Shown: positions 1 to 7,697 of the stretch, piece by piece
Layout of the letters: every line of letters starts with the position of its first letter
Position numbering within the stretch: position 1 is the first letter of the stretch
NCBI GenBank assembly: GCA_034434635.1
Contig: DAOTYX010000029.1
Location: 1 to 22,197 of the forward strand
Origin: DAOTYX01 sp034434635
Lineage (GTDB): Bacteria > Chloroflexota > Anaerolineae > B4-G1 > DUEL01
DNA length: 22,197 nt
Direction: 5' to 3'
The notes under the pieces: model-generated
What the model saw: the letters and a program-made list of their open reading frames with translations, nothing else
Told to the model about the DNA's origin: nothing
Database searches by the model: none
Program-made: the position numbers and the translations under genes

Positions 1-1572
1 GCCGGGATCGGCCGGATTCTGCTCACGGTCCTGGGGCTCTACGCCCTCTCCGCCGCGCTGAGTTACGCTCAGGGCTGGCTGATGACGAACGTCGCTGTCC
101 GGATCACCTACCAGATGCGCCGGGACGTCCTGGAGAAGATCCACCGCATGCCCTTCCGATACTTTGACGGGACCCAGCACGGGGAAATCCTCTCCCGCCT
201 GACCAACGACGTGGACACCGTCAACCAGACGCTGAACCAGAGTTTGACGCAGATCGTGACGTCCACCGTCACCGTCGTCGGCATGCTGGCGATGATGCTC
301 TCTATCTCCTGGCAGATGACGCTGGTCGCGCTGCTGGTCATCCCCCTCTCTTCCGGACTGGTGCTGGTCATCATCCGCAACTCCCAGCGCTTCTTCGCCC
401 AGCAGCAGGCCGACCTGGGCCGGGTGAACGGGCACGTGGAGGAGACCTTCGGCGCGCACATCGTGGTGAAAGCCTTCAACGGCGAGGAGAAGAGCCTGCA
501 GCAGTTTGACCAGTACAATGAGAGCCTCTACGGCGTTGCCTGGAAGGCCCAGTTCATCTCCGGCATCCTGATGCCGATGATGCGCTTCGTCAGTAACCTG
601 GGGTACGTGGGCGTGGTCATCACGGGCGGCTACCTGGCGGTCCGGGGGCGGATCGCGCTGGGTGACATCCAGGCCTTCACCCAGTACATCCGGGGCTTCA
701 CGGAACCCATCACCCAACTGGCCAACATCTCCAACGTCCTCCAGCAGACGGTGGCAGCGGCGGAGCGGGTCTTTGAGTTCCTGGAAGCCGAGGAGGAGAC
801 ACCCGACCCAGAGCAGCCGGTCCGATTGGAACAGGTGGACGGCCGGGTGGAGTTCCAGGATGTGCACTTCCGCTACGTGCCCGATGCGCCGGTCATCCGG
901 GGCTTCTCCGCCCGCGTCCAGCCTGGCCAGAAGGTCGCCATCGTGGGACCGACGGGCGCGGGCAAGACGACGCTGGTCAAACTCCTGATGCGCTTCTACG
1001 ACGTGGACGATGGGGCCATCCTGGTGGACGGCTCCGACGTCCGCCAGTTCGCCCGCTCCGACCTGCGGCATCTGTTCGGGATGGTCCTGCAGGACGCCTG
1101 GCTCTTCAATGGGACGATTCTGGAGAACATCCGCTACGGGCGGGATGGGGCGACGGAGGAGGAAGTGGTGGCGGCGGCCCGCGCAGCCCGCATTGACCGC
1201 TACATCCGCACGCTGTCCGAGGGGTACAACACGGTCATCAACGAGGAAATGACCAACGTCTCCCAGGGGCAGAAGCAGTTGCTGACCATCGCGCGGGCGT
1301 TCCTGGCCAACCCGCCCATGCTCATCCTGGACGAGGCGACCAGTTCGGTGGACACGCATACCGAGTTGCTGATCCAGGAGGCGATGGACGAGTTGATGCG
1401 GGGGCGGACCAGTTTTGTGATCGCCCACCGGCTCTCCACCATCCGCAACGCCGACCTGATCCTGGTGGTGCGGGACGGGAACATCGTGGAGCAGGGGACG
1501 CACGAGGAGTTGATGGAGCGGGGCGGCTTCTACGCGGAGTTGTACAATAGTCAGTTCGAGCCGGTAAACTGA
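1..1572 (+). CDS. ABC exporter half-transporter (permease-ATPase fusion), 5'-truncated by the window
   Basis: The reading frame is open from base 1, so the true start lies upstream; 523 residues are present and roughly 60-100 N-terminal residues are probably missing. The N-terminal half is a type IV ABC exporter membrane domain with several hydrophobic helices. The C-terminal half is an ATPase with Walker A GPTGAGKTT at 946-972, a Q-loop (VLQDAWLF, about 1084-1107), the signature VSQGQ at 1258-1272, Walker B with catalytic Glu at 1333-1335 (LILDEATSSVDT) and the H-loop His at 1426-1428. The SQGQ signature in place of LSGGQ is frequent in one subunit of heterodimeric exporters (family knowledge), so a partner half-transporter may sit just upstream (inference). 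The substrate cannot be told from sequence: lipid or drug export is plausible. It ends convergently with the MFS gene; no U-tract terminator is visible. Confidence 0.93.
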   Translation, partial: AGIGRILLTVLGLYALSAALSYAQGWLMTNVAVRITYQMRRDVLEKIHRMPFRYFDGTQHGEILSRLTNDVDTVNQTLNQSLTQIVTSTVTVVGMLAMMLSISWQMTLVALLVIPLSSGLVLVIIRNSQRFFAQQQADLGRVNGHVEETFGAHIVVKAFNGEEKSLQQFDQYNESLYGVAWKAQFISGILMPMMRFVSNLGYVGVVITGGYLAVRGRIALGDIQAFTQYIRGFTEPITQLANISNVLQQTVAAAERVFEFLEAEEETPDPEQPVRLEQVDGRVEFQDVHFRYVPDAPVIRGFSARVQPGQKVAIVGPTGAGKTTLVKLLMRFYDVDDGAILVDGSDVRQFARSDLRHLFGMVLQDAWLFNGTILENIRYGRDGATEEEVVAAARAARIDRYIRTLSEGYNTVINEEMTNVSQGQKQLLTIARAFLANPPMLILDEATSSVDTHTELLIQEAMDELMRGRTSFVIAHRLSTIRNADLILVVRDGNIVEQGTHEELMERGGFYAELYNSQFEPVN

Positions 1573-1612
1573 CCCCCTCGAATCGGTCAGATGTGAGAGT
1601 TCAAGCCACCTG

Positions 1613-1648
1613 CTCACCGCAGAGACGCGGAGAGCACAGAGGAGAAGC
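1613..1648. repeat. Phased purine-rich intergenic repeat (CACCGCAGAGACGCGG type)
   Basis: Just past the ABC transporter gene is a degenerate run of CGCAGAGA/CGCGGAGA/GCACAGAGG units with a period of about 9-10 bases. I recognise this style of element from intergenic regions of Chloroflexota, Cyanobacteria and other phyla. It has no coding sense here. Nearby, CTGACC at 1569-1574 pairs with GGTCAG at 1585-1590 across a 10-base loop, a weak hairpin over the stop codon. Confidence 0.5.
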
Positions 1649-1691
1649 ATTTCGGGCGCTGCCGCCGGGTCATAGACGCGGCGGCTCTCGT

Positions 1692-1723
1692 GGGGCGGCA
1701 TCCCGATGCCGCCCCTGCAGGGG
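1692..1723. repeat. Palindromic intergenic element
   Basis: An 11-bp perfect inverted repeat (GGGGCGGCATC at 1692-1702 with GATGCCGCCCC at 1705-1715, two-base loop) overlaps a second palindrome, CCCCTGCAGGGG, at 1712-1723. It lies between the converging ends of the ABC and MFS genes. The 16-base string at 1699-1714 recurs exactly at 19549-19564, also in an intergenic hairpin cluster. No T-run follows on either strand, so this is better called a REP-like element than an intrinsic terminator. Confidence 0.6.
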
Positions 1724-1788
1724 GCTTGCCGGGGGGCGCAGGCCCCGGCGCGCGCGAGAAGGGACTCCGCGCTCCCGCCGGGCGCCGA

Positions 1789-3069
1789 TCACGGACCGGC
1801 TTTGATCATCTGGCGGGGCAGACGGACGAATCGCGCGAATAGCAGCGCGGCGATCAGGCGACCGGCGCCGGAAAGGATGAAGACTGCGGCATATCCCCAC
1901 TGCGTGGCGACAAGCCCTCCCAGCGCGGCCCCGCCGGCCAGCGACGCAGTGACCACGATCTGGTACAGCGCGGTATAGAGCGCCCGGCGCCCCTCTGGCA
2001 TCACCTCCAGCAGGAAGTTGAAGGACGCCAGGCTGTAGCCGGCCCACAGGAAGCCACCGGCCAGGTTGATCGGCACGACGTGCCACGGCAGGCGGGTCAG
2101 CGCCCAGGCGAACGGCAGCAGCGGGATGAGCAGGCCGGTGATCATCTGCACGCGACGTGGCCCCCAGCGATCGGCCAGCACGCCGAAGACCCGCTGCGCT
2201 GGCAGTGCAGCCAGGCCGGAAAGGCCGTTGAGCACCCCCACGACAGTGGCGGTGGCCCGCAGTTGCTCGACCATGTAGATGTTGAAGAACGGCCCGGCGA
2301 CATTGAGCGACAGGTTCCACAACGCCGTGACCGCGCACAGGGCGACAAAGAGCGGCTGTCCTCGCAACTCGCGCAACAGCAGCCGAACCCCTTCTCCCTT
2401 CTCCGCTGGCTTCACCCGTTGAAAGGGCGGCTCGGCGATGCGCGAGAAACTGAAGGTGGAGATCAACCCGAAGATGAAAGCCGCTCCCAACACCCACTGA
2501 TAGCCCGCCGGGCTGCCAGCCGCCGTGATGACCACACCGGCCAGGTAGGTGACCAGAATACCGACCCCGCCCATGGCCAGATTGCGCGAGCCAAAATACC
2601 GCCCTCGCCACTGCAGCGGCACCACATCCGCCGTGAGCGAGGTCCACGCCGGCAGCGCCAGGTTGCCGAAGGCGTCCCGGATGACCGCCAGCGCGATGAC
2701 GAGGTAGACCACGGCGGGAGCGCGGAGAAGCAGGGGCGCCAGCGCCAGGAAGAGCAGCATCAGCCGGGAAACCCCGCCGCCGCTCAGCAGGCAGACCCGC
2801 TTGCGGTGCCCCCATCGCTCGACGAGGGCTGCTCCCGGCAACACCAGCAACGCGGCGGAGAGGCTGGAGAGGGCACTGAGCAGGCCGATCTGCGCACGAC
2901 TGGCCCCCAGCGCCAGCAGGAACAACGACAGGAAAGAGAGGATGATCGTGTCGCTGGCCTGGGCAAAGACGCCGTCCCACCAGAACCAGCGCAGGTTACG
3001 TCGCACCGGCGGCGGCAGTTCGTCGCTCCACCGGCCGCCAGCGGTGACCTGGGCCGCCCGTCGCCGCAT
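1789..3069 (-). CDS. Major facilitator superfamily (MFS) transporter
   Basis: A 426-residue polytopic membrane protein with about 12 hydrophobic segments in two halves. MFS loop motifs are visible: LVERWGHRKR between helices 2 and 3, and the stronger LADRWGPRR between helices 8 and 9. The latter is typical of drug/metabolite antiporters and unassigned Chloroflexota MFS proteins. An earlier in-frame ATG at 3111 would overlap the preceding gene by 26 bases and add a charged, non-membrane leader; I prefer ATG 3069, which has GGAG four bases upstream and leaves a 16-base gap after the P-II-like gene. It is the last gene of the MATE-like/P-II-like/P-II-like/MFS run, so it is probably co-transcribed with two putative small sensors. 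Substrate unknown. Confidence 0.88.
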   Translation of the reverse strand: MRRRAAQVTAGGRWSDELPPPVRRNLRWFWWDGVFAQASDTIILSFLSLFLLALGASRAQIGLLSALSSLSAALLVLPGAALVERWGHRKRVCLLSGGGVSRLMLLFLALAPLLLRAPAVVYLVIALAVIRDAFGNLALPAWTSLTADVVPLQWRGRYFGSRNLAMGGVGILVTYLAGVVITAAGSPAGYQWVLGAAFIFGLISTFSFSRIAEPPFQRVKPAEKGEGVRLLLRELRGQPLFVALCAVTALWNLSLNVAGPFFNIYMVEQLRATATVVGVLNGLSGLAALPAQRVFGVLADRWGPRRVQMITGLLIPLLPFAWALTRLPWHVVPINLAGGFLWAGYSLASFNFLLEVMPEGRRALYTALYQIVVTASLAGGAALGGLVATQWGYAAVFILSGAGRLIAALLFARFVRLPRQMIKAGP

Positions 3070-3085
3070 ACGGCTCCACAGGGTG

Positions 3086-3349
3086 CTAGATCTGCTCGAA
3101 GTGGCGCGCATCCACGACGAAAACGGTGGCCCGATGTTGACCGGATTCGGCAGGGCGACAGACCCCGCGAAGGATGTCCAGCACCGCCTGGACCTGGGAC
3201 TCTTCCACGCCGATCAGCAGTGTGACGTTGCCCCGGCGCAGAAAACCGCCGGTGCTGGCCACGCGCGTGACGCGGTATCCCTGGGCGATCAGGGCGTCAA
3301 TCACTGCGCCGTCGTCCACATCACGGATAATGGCGATCACCAGTTTCAT
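3086..3349 (-). CDS. P-II-like PstA/DarA-type (cyclic-di-AMP receptor family) protein, short paralogue
   Basis: An 87-residue protein that aligns without gaps over its first ~48 residues to my memory of Gram-positive PstA/DarA (c-di-AMP receptor-like, P-II fold). It keeps R26, T28, the T-G-G-F-L-R-x-G-N signature at residues 33-41, and G47. In studied homologues this region forms the nucleotide pocket at the trimer interface (family knowledge). The usual large loop is almost absent: after strand 3 the chain goes from GVCRPAESGQHR straight to ATVFVVDARHFEQI, about 20 residues shorter than its neighbour. Start ATG 3349 has GAGG with six-base spacing. It lies 13 bases after the longer paralogue and 16 bases before the MFS gene. 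Likely role: a small soluble sensor controlling a neighbouring membrane protein (inference). Confidence 0.85.
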   Translation of the reverse strand: MKLVIAIIRDVDDGAVIDALIAQGYRVTRVASTGGFLRRGNVTLLIGVEESQVQAVLDILRGVCRPAESGQHRATVFVVDARHFEQI

Positions 3350-3362
3350 CTTCAACCTCGCC

Positions 3363-3707
3363 TCATAGTTGCTCGAACCGTTCGACGTCGAGCACGTAGA
3401 TCGTCGCGCCGCCCACCAGCGCCTCGATCATCATCGGCTGCACATCCAGCGGCGGGATCTCGACATGAGCAGGGATTAACTGCCGGCGGGTCTGACAGCA
3501 CTGGCGGAGGTGGTCTAACAGCGCCGGTAACCCCTCCTGGTCGAGGCCGATGAACAGGGTGACGGTGGCCTCTTGCAACAGGCCGCCGCCGCTGTCCACC
3601 TCAGTGACCTGAAACCCGGCGCGAGTGAGCCGTTCGATAAGCCCTCCTACCTGTGAACTGCCGACCGTGGCGATCACCAGTCGGTTGAGAGTTTCCCCTG
3701 TGCTCAT
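3363..3707 (-). CDS. P-II-like PstA/DarA-type protein, long divergent paralogue
   Basis: A 114-residue protein of the same fold family as the next gene: both end in (T)V/IxVLDxxxFEQ-type strands and share V-T-L-x-I-G in strand 2. It keeps the long loop and strand, with GGATIYVLDVERFEQL at the end as in PstA. The ligand signature has decayed: the equivalent stretch is S-G-G-G-L-L-Q-E-A-T at residues 39-48, losing the conserved T, F, R, G and N. It may therefore not bind the same ligand, or may act only with its neighbour (inference). It has a strong AGGAGG seven bases before ATG 3707, and its ATG overlaps the upstream stop codon (ATGA at 3704-3707), implying translational coupling to the MATE-like membrane protein. 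Confidence 0.82.
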   Translation of the reverse strand: MSTGETLNRLVIATVGSSQVGGLIERLTRAGFQVTEVDSGGGLLQEATVTLFIGLDQEGLPALLDHLRQCCQTRRQLIPAHVEIPPLDVQPMMIEALVGGATIYVLDVERFEQL

Positions 3708-5140
3708 CTTGGGTCCTCCTTTCCCTTGCCTGCCCGCTCGTCCCCCAATTCCTGCAAACCACCCCGGGCGGGATCGAAAGGCGATTCCCCCCTCTGATCC
3801 AGCCGCCGCATGATCGGCCGGCTGCGGAACCACAGCCAGCCGGTCTGTGCCAGGCCGCTGGCGAAGAAGGCGAACAACCCGACATACAGGCCGACGATAC
3901 GGTTCAGCACCACGCCGAGCAGCAAGACCACACTGCTGGTCAGGAGAGCGAGCGCCACCGACTCGGTAATGCCGCGCGTGCGTCGTCCGTAGAGGATGCT
4001 CCCCTGGTACCAGCTCTGCAGGGTGGTCAGGCCGGGGGCCGGCAGGGCCAGCCACAGCCCGGTCACCGCCAGGGCGGTGAGTTCTGGCGACAGCGCCGAT
4101 AATCGCCCAAACCAGAAGGGCGAGAGCGGCGTGGCGGCGATGAGCAGCAGGAAACCGCTCGTCCCCGCGAACAGGAGCCCGGCGAAGCGGCGCAGCCTGC
4201 GGACCGCCCCTGGCCGGTCCAGCAGGGCAACCACGACCTCGTTGAATGCCAGCCCCAGGCTGCGCGGCAGGAAGATCAGTCCGGTAATGACGGACCACAC
4301 CGCCAGCGAAGGGACGCTCAACGGCATGCGGCTGAGCGCCATGCTGCCGATGGGCTGTTGGAGCAGGTTGAGCAGCGGCGTGAGCGCCAGCGGGATGTAG
4401 AAGGCCAGGAAGGCGCGCAGAGTCAGCGGCTGACGGCTCGGGGCGGCGCGGCGCACCTCGTCTCGCACCACGGGACGCACGCGCAGCCCGGCGTAGACCG
4501 CCTCGGCCAACACCCCGGCGCTGGCCGCCCCCGCCGCCACGACGATGCCCGGCAGGCGGCCGATCAGGTACCCCAGGATCAGCACCACGCCGTCGGCGGC
4601 CAGCCGCACCACGGTCCCGACCCCCACCGCCTGTGAGTGGCCGAAGCGGATCAGCACCCCCTGCTGGCTCCGTCGGTAGGCGATGGACCAGGTCCACGGG
4701 AGCATCACCATCAGCCCTATCCGCCCCGGTTCGACGATCTCCGCTGGCGCGCCGATGATGTGCATGACCATCAGGTCGTACAGCGGCGTGAAGGCGATGA
4801 GGAGATGGAGGAGCGTCAACGCTGCCCCGGCGGCCATCATGAAGCGGTAGACCTTGCGGTAGGCGTCGTAGTCGGTGCTGAGCGCGGTCGAGGCGGAGAG
4901 GAGCATGATGATCGGCGCCTCAATGACCAGCGAGAGCGGGTAGACGATGCCTCCCCAGGCAGCCAGGTTGATCTCCGGGTTGGCCAGGCGGGCGACGATC
5001 GCGCTGATCGCCGGCCCCTCCAGGCCCATCAGCAGCCAACTGGCCGCCAATGGCCACCAGGTCTGGAAGATGAGGCGCATCGTCAGCGGGGCGGGGTCTG
5101 CCGACGCTTCGTAGCCATCGGAGGGCTGGTCGTTGCTCAC
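3704..5140 (-). CDS. MATE/MOP-superfamily-like polytopic membrane transporter
   Basis: A 478-residue integral membrane protein with about 12 hydrophobic segments. Its opening (FQTWWPLAASWLLMGLEGP...) and overall pattern resemble the MOP superfamily (MATE exporters, flippases and ANKH-like proteins); I recognise it as a family found in Chloroflexota but of unknown substrate. The C-terminal ~35 residues are hydrophilic and charged, a plausible cytoplasmic contact for a soluble regulator. I chose GTG 5140 because a promoter (5147-5174) places the transcript start at about that codon; an upstream TTG at 5158 lies across the -10 element and an internal ATG at 5080 would cut the leader. The gene overlaps the long P-II-like gene by four bases, suggesting the two products work together (inference). 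Confidence 0.78.
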   Translation of the reverse strand: MSNDQPSDGYEASADPAPLTMRLIFQTWWPLAASWLLMGLEGPAISAIVARLANPEINLAAWGGIVYPLSLVIEAPIIMLLSASTALSTDYDAYRKVYRFMMAAGAALTLLHLLIAFTPLYDLMVMHIIGAPAEIVEPGRIGLMVMLPWTWSIAYRRSQQGVLIRFGHSQAVGVGTVVRLAADGVVLILGYLIGRLPGIVVAAGAASAGVLAEAVYAGLRVRPVVRDEVRRAAPSRQPLTLRAFLAFYIPLALTPLLNLLQQPIGSMALSRMPLSVPSLAVWSVITGLIFLPRSLGLAFNEVVVALLDRPGAVRRLRRFAGLLFAGTSGFLLLIAATPLSPFWFGRLSALSPELTALAVTGLWLALPAPGLTTLQSWYQGSILYGRRTRGITESVALALLTSSVVLLLGVVLNRIVGLYVGLFAFFASGLAQTGWLWFRSRPIMRRLDQRGESPFDPARGGLQELGDERAGKGKEDPR

Positions 5141-5146
5141 CCCGTT

Positions 5147-5174
5147 AGTATAACGCAACCCGGCGGTAAGTCAA
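5147..5174 (-). promoter_or_regulatory. Sigma-70-type promoter for the MATE-like/P-II-like operon; leaderless start
   Basis: On the minus strand TTGACT (5169-5174), a 16-base spacer and TATACT (5147-5152) are followed after six bases by GTG at 5140. The predicted +1 therefore coincides with the start codon, i.e. a leaderless mRNA. The -35 box overlaps the TGA stop of the upstream glycosyltransferase (5171-5173). Confidence 0.65.
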
Positions 5175-6613
5175 CGTTCGTGGCTGGCGCGCCTCTGCCG
5201 ATACCACACCCAGGCGGTATAGGCCCACGGCAGCGTGTAGGTGCCCAGAACGGCGAGCAGGTTGATGCCCAGATTGTGCCCCCAGTTGGCGAACCGAGGG
5301 ATCCAGAACCAGACGAAGCCGAAGACCACGTAGGAACTGAGGACGGTGAGGCTGAACAGACTGGCCTGCGTGGGAGCATGCGGGCGGGGGCGCAGCGCAG
5401 CCAGTGCTACCAACCAGGTGACGTACCAGGGCTGGAACCACGGCGTGGCGAACAGCAGCAGAAACAGGTACAGGTCGTAGGCGTGGGCCAGCACGCCGGT
5501 CGGCGCATGCCAGGTCCTGACTGCCTGCACCGCTGCACAGCCTCCCAGGCCCAGCAGCGCCCCCCAGCGGGCTACATCCTGAGCCACTCCCTCCCTCATC
5601 CCGCAGGTCTGCAGGCCGAGTTTCACCAGCGTCGGCAGGGATTGGCTGAACAGGTCCGCCCGACTGGCGAGATTGGTCAACGCTGCCCACGGGTCAGGCA
5701 GCGAGAGGTAAGCGATGGCAACCAGCCATGCCGCCAGACTGCCGCCGCTCAACAGGGTGAACCAGAAGCGCCAGCCCTGTCGTCGCCGACAGGCAGCGGC
5801 GAGCAGAAACAGCAGCAGAAGCGGCAGGGTAGGGATCTTGACCAGGAAGGAGAGCGTCAACGCGGCGGCCATCGCTAGCGGCCGCTCCCGCTCCCAGAAG
5901 TGAAAGCCCAGCAGGGCGAACGCCATCATCATCCCGTCGTTGTGGCCGTTGACGGCGGACTCGTACAGGACGAGGGGGTTCCAGGCGAAGAGGAGCAGCC
6001 CCGCCGGGGCGAAAAGAGGGTCACGCCGTCGCAGGATGGCGTAGATCAGCACCGCCTCCATCAGATAGGCAGCGATAGCGACCGCCTTGAAGCCCAGCAG
6101 GTTGAGCAGCAGGCTGTGGTTGCCCAGCACACAAACCACCAGGCCACTGATCTGCGTCCACAGCGGGCCGTAGTTGGAGGGTACATACCGGTAGGCGGAG
6201 TAGTGTACCAGGTTGGTGCCGGGTACATCGGCTGGGGGGATGACCAGCGGGTTGACACCGAAGAAGGCCAGTACCTCGCCGTGGCTCACATAGTCCACCA
6301 CATCCCCCGCTCCGATCGGGTAGACCAGGAGCAGGGGCAGGGTCAACAGCAGCCCGCAGGCCAGGATGAGCGGTACCAGCCGTGCGGAGGGGCGCTGGCG
6401 GCAGGCGCGATAGGCCAGCAGGTAGAAACCGAAGAGGGTCAGGAAGTGGACCAGGAAGGCCGCAGCCGGCAGGGGATGACGTCCCCCGATCTCCGGCAGA
6501 CTGGTGGGGGTGGCGGCGACGTAGGTGAACAGGTTGTACGGCAGGGTCAGGTTGAGGAAAGAGAGAAACAGAGAAGCAGCAAAGGCCAGCAGGAGAATGA
6601 TCGCCGTGCTCAA
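5171..6613 (-). CDS. Polytopic GT-C-type glycosyltransferase (GT87/DUF2029 or mannosyltransferase-like)
   Basis: A 480-residue membrane protein with about 11-13 hydrophobic helices. The motif GAGDVVDY at about residues 101-108, in the first extracytoplasmic loop after a hydrophobic helix, resembles the acidic catalytic motif of lipid-phosphate-sugar-dependent GT-C enzymes. The following SHGEVLAFFGVNPLVIPP and SNYGPLW segments match the style of DUF2029/MptB-like mannosyltransferases (family knowledge). The donor is probably a polyprenyl-phosphate sugar. The start is uncertain: TTG 6613 has GGAGAAGGAA upstream, whereas a TTG at 6673 has no ribosome site and would translate a palindromic repeat. 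It follows the prenyl synthase by 67 bases, which fits a link between polyprenol supply and sugar transfer (inference). Confidence 0.75.
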   Translation of the reverse strand: MSTAIILLLAFAASLFLSFLNLTLPYNLFTYVAATPTSLPEIGGRHPLPAAAFLVHFLTLFGFYLLAYRACRQRPSARLVPLILACGLLLTLPLLLVYPIGAGDVVDYVSHGEVLAFFGVNPLVIPPADVPGTNLVHYSAYRYVPSNYGPLWTQISGLVVCVLGNHSLLLNLLGFKAVAIAAYLMEAVLIYAILRRRDPLFAPAGLLLFAWNPLVLYESAVNGHNDGMMMAFALLGFHFWERERPLAMAAALTLSFLVKIPTLPLLLLFLLAAACRRRQGWRFWFTLLSGGSLAAWLVAIAYLSLPDPWAALTNLASRADLFSQSLPTLVKLGLQTCGMREGVAQDVARWGALLGLGGCAAVQAVRTWHAPTGVLAHAYDLYLFLLLFATPWFQPWYVTWLVALAALRPRPHAPTQASLFSLTVLSSYVVFGFVWFWIPRFANWGHNLGINLLAVLGTYTLPWAYTAWVWYRQRRASHER

Positions 6614-6634
6614 TTCCTTCTCCGCCAGACCTGC

Positions 6635-6669
6635 CAGACTTCCGATGTCTGGAAGACATCGGAAGTCTG
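6635..6669. repeat. Perfect 16-bp inverted repeat between prenyl synthase and glycosyltransferase
   Basis: CAGACTTCCGATGTCT (6635-6650) and its exact reverse complement (6654-6669) are separated by GGA. The flank repeats GCCAGACCT/GCCAGACTT just to the left. It is AT-richer than its surroundings and has no T-run, so it resembles a dispersed intergenic palindrome and not a terminator. If the glycosyltransferase really started at 6673, the repeat would be translated. Confidence 0.8.
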
Positions 6670-6680
6670 ACAAGGAGAGA

Positions 6681-7697
6681 TCAGCGAGAGCGGTTCAGCA
6701 GCCCCAGTGCCAGACCCCTGAGGCTGTCGGCGGCTGGCGTGCGCAGATCGGCAGCATCGAGCGCGGCCAGCGCCTGACGCATATACTCCTCGGCCTGCTC
6801 CTGGGCCCAGGCGTGGCTGCCCGTCGCCTCCAGCAGTTCCAGCGCCCGTGCGCAGTCGGCAGGGGAGAGTTCGGGTTGGGCCAACAACGCCCGCAGCGCC
6901 GGGCTGTGTGTCAGACCGTGGACCAGTGGCAGTGTCTTCTTGCGGCGCAACAGGTCGGCGCCCACCGGCTTGCCGGTCACGGCAGGATCGCCCCACAGGC
7001 CTAGCAGGTCATCCTGCACCTGGAAGGCCAACCCCAGGTGATGACCGAAGGCACACAGGAGCGCGCTTCTGGCCTGGGGTGCAGCGGCCACCAGCGCGCC
7101 CAACTCGCAGGATGCTGCGACCAGCGCCGCGGTCTTGCCAGCGATCATCTGCAAGTACTCCTCCACGCTGACCCCGGTGCGGCCCTCGAAGCCGATGTCC
7201 AGAAACTGCCCTTCGGTCAGGCGCAGACAGGTGCGGTCCAGGATCTCCACTGCGGCGACCACGTTCTCTGCCGGTACCCCTCGCTCCGTCAGGCGCAGGA
7301 GCGCCTGATGGGCCAGCGCAAAGAGCGCGTCGCCGGCGTTGAGCGCCTGGGGCAGGCTCCACAGCCGCCACAGGGTGGGGCGGCCGCGGCGGGTGGCGTC
7401 GCTATCCTCGATGTCGTCGTGGACGAGCGAGAAGTTGTGCAATAACTCGACCGCTGCGGCGGCCGGCAATGCCCGCTGCCAGTCCCCGCCGCAGGCGGCG
7501 CAGGAGAGCAGACAGAAAAGCGGGCGCAGCCGTTTGCCGGCCCGCCCCTTTACAGGACGGAGCTGCTCATCCGTCCAACCCAGGTGGTAGTGCAGGTAGG
7601 CGTAGAAGTCGTGCACCTCCGGCGTCGGCGCGCAGACCACCGCCCGCATCTCCGCCTCCACGGCGTCAAGGTAGTGCTCCATTACCTCGTTCATCAT
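6681..7697 (-). CDS. Polyprenyl (geranylgeranyl-type) diphosphate synthase
   Basis: A 338-residue all-helical trans-isoprenyl diphosphate synthase that condenses IPP onto allylic diphosphates in the cytoplasm. The first Asp-rich motif is DDIED at residues 94-98, followed by the RRGRPT element; GKRLRP at about 54-59 binds IPP. The second motif is QVQDDLLG (D229, D230, G233), a DDxxG variant seen in many GGPP synthases of Actinobacteria and Chloroflexota instead of DDxxD (family knowledge). The residues before DDIED (LLHNFSLVHDD) are those that set chain length, but the exact product length cannot be read reliably. ATG 7697 overlaps the stop of fni (ATGA at 7694-7697), so the IPP isomerase and the synthase are probably translated in coupled fashion. 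Confidence 0.9.
   Translation of the reverse strand: MMNEVMEHYLDAVEAEMRAVVCAPTPEVHDFYAYLHYHLGWTDEQLRPVKGRAGKRLRPLFCLLSCAACGGDWQRALPAAAAVELLHNFSLVHDDIEDSDATRRGRPTLWRLWSLPQALNAGDALFALAHQALLRLTERGVPAENVVAAVEILDRTCLRLTEGQFLDIGFEGRTGVSVEEYLQMIAGKTAALVAASCELGALVAAAPQARSALLCAFGHHLGLAFQVQDDLLGLWGDPAVTGKPVGADLLRRKKTLPLVHGLTHSPALRALLAQPELSPADCARALELLEATGSHAWAQEQAEEYMRQALAALDAADLRTPAADSLRGLALGLLNRSR

Noticed and set aside
1692..1723. Bidirectional terminator between the ABC and MFS genes
   Set aside because: The stems are strong but neither strand has a following T-run.
4637..5878. Plus-strand open frame of 413 codons opposite the MATE-like and GT-C genes
   Set aside because: Hydrophilic, repetitive translation that crosses the promoter at 5147-5174; the opposite frames are clear membrane proteins.
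6614..6673. TTG 6673 as start of the GT-C glycosyltransferase
   Set aside because: It would encode the 16-bp palindrome and has no ribosome-binding site; TTG 6613 has one. Not fully excluded.
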